Below, piece after piece: positions 63,992 to 64,000 of a stretch of 64,000 bases of DNA (position 1 is its first letter; the number at the start of each line of letters is the position of its first letter). Below the pieces are notes generated by a model that saw nothing but the letters and a program-made list of their open reading frames with translations, did no database searches and was not told where the DNA came from. Position numbers and translations under genes: made by a program. The stretch lies in the NCBI RefSeq assembly GCF_001904745.1, contig NZ_MRCD01000032.1, positions 19,531 to 83,530 of the forward strand. The letters run 5' to 3'. Origin of the DNA: Calothrix sp. HK-06. Lineage in GTDB: Bacteria > Cyanobacteriota > Cyanobacteriia > Cyanobacteriales > Nostocaceae.

Positions 63992-64000
63992 ATGCCAGGA

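Overview
The window is chromosomal-type DNA (roughly 38-40% G+C) from a filamentous, probably heterocyst-forming cyanobacterium of the Nostocales. Support comes from a dnaE gene ending in the N-terminal half of the cyanobacterial split intein, an adjacent Flv3/Flv1 flavodiiron pair, Ycf54, a high-light-inducible protein, a large hybrid Ser/Thr-His kinase, PEP-CTERM and haemagglutinin-type surface proteins, and several cyanobacterial intergenic repeat families. GGCGCC occurs about 105 times by hand count, against about 4 expected from composition. I saw no copy of the usual cyanobacterial HIP1 octamer GCGATCGC. No rRNA, tRNA, CRISPR array or intact insertion sequence was recognised.

Layout. 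1-2.4 kb: two secreted surface proteins and a PII-like protein. 3-6.3 kb: a glycosyltransferase and the groES-groEL operon under a CIRCE operator. 6.4-13.4 kb: an orphan nuclease-fold protein, a haem-dependent N-demethylase-like protein, an alpha/beta hydrolase, two tandem CAP-domain proteins plus the relic of a third, a class II aldolase and a frameshifted acetyltransferase. 14-21 kb: a compact putative biosynthetic locus with a cytochrome b5-desaturase, a type III polyketide synthase, a peptide/lipid-type ABC exporter and an FHA-domain ABC transporter. 21.3-25.3 kb: an LTxxQ lipoprotein, a 53-residue protein and split dnaE. 25.5-27.8 kb: a decay zone with haemagglutinin-type relics. 28-31.7 kb: flv1 and flv3.

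32-38.2 kb is a second decay zone: a truncated amine oxidase, a broken AbiEii-type gene, a phytoene-desaturase relic beside a heterodimer-type lycopene cyclase, a dead DUF433/DUF5615 toxin-antitoxin pair, a PEP-CTERM protein, and three copies of an element of about 150-200 bp. 38.2-53.6 kb is mostly housekeeping: murD, glyS, an AAA ATPase, an AI-2E-type permease, a Nudix hydrolase, folD, crtE, a PAP2-like protein, ycf54, pdxJ, an ABC-2 permease and DedA. 53.8-56.6 kb holds a HigBA-like pair with a frameshifted toxin, a scarred CHAT pseudogene and a small Hli protein. The window ends with alanine dehydrogenase and a 2009-residue hybrid kinase.

The genes fit an oxygenic phototroph: electron-sink flavodiiron proteins, chlorophyll cyclase factor Ycf54, prenyl supply by CrtE, photoprotection by Hli and chaperones under HrcA. 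The parts most worth following are the desaturase/type III PKS/exporter locus, the unusual lycopene cyclase beside a crtI relic, the cluster of twelve GGTACC-type motifs near 42.1-42.4 kb, the identical 52-bp inverted repeats around one gene near 49 kb, and the way repeat families have supplied stop codons, start codons and internal coding sequence to neighbouring genes.
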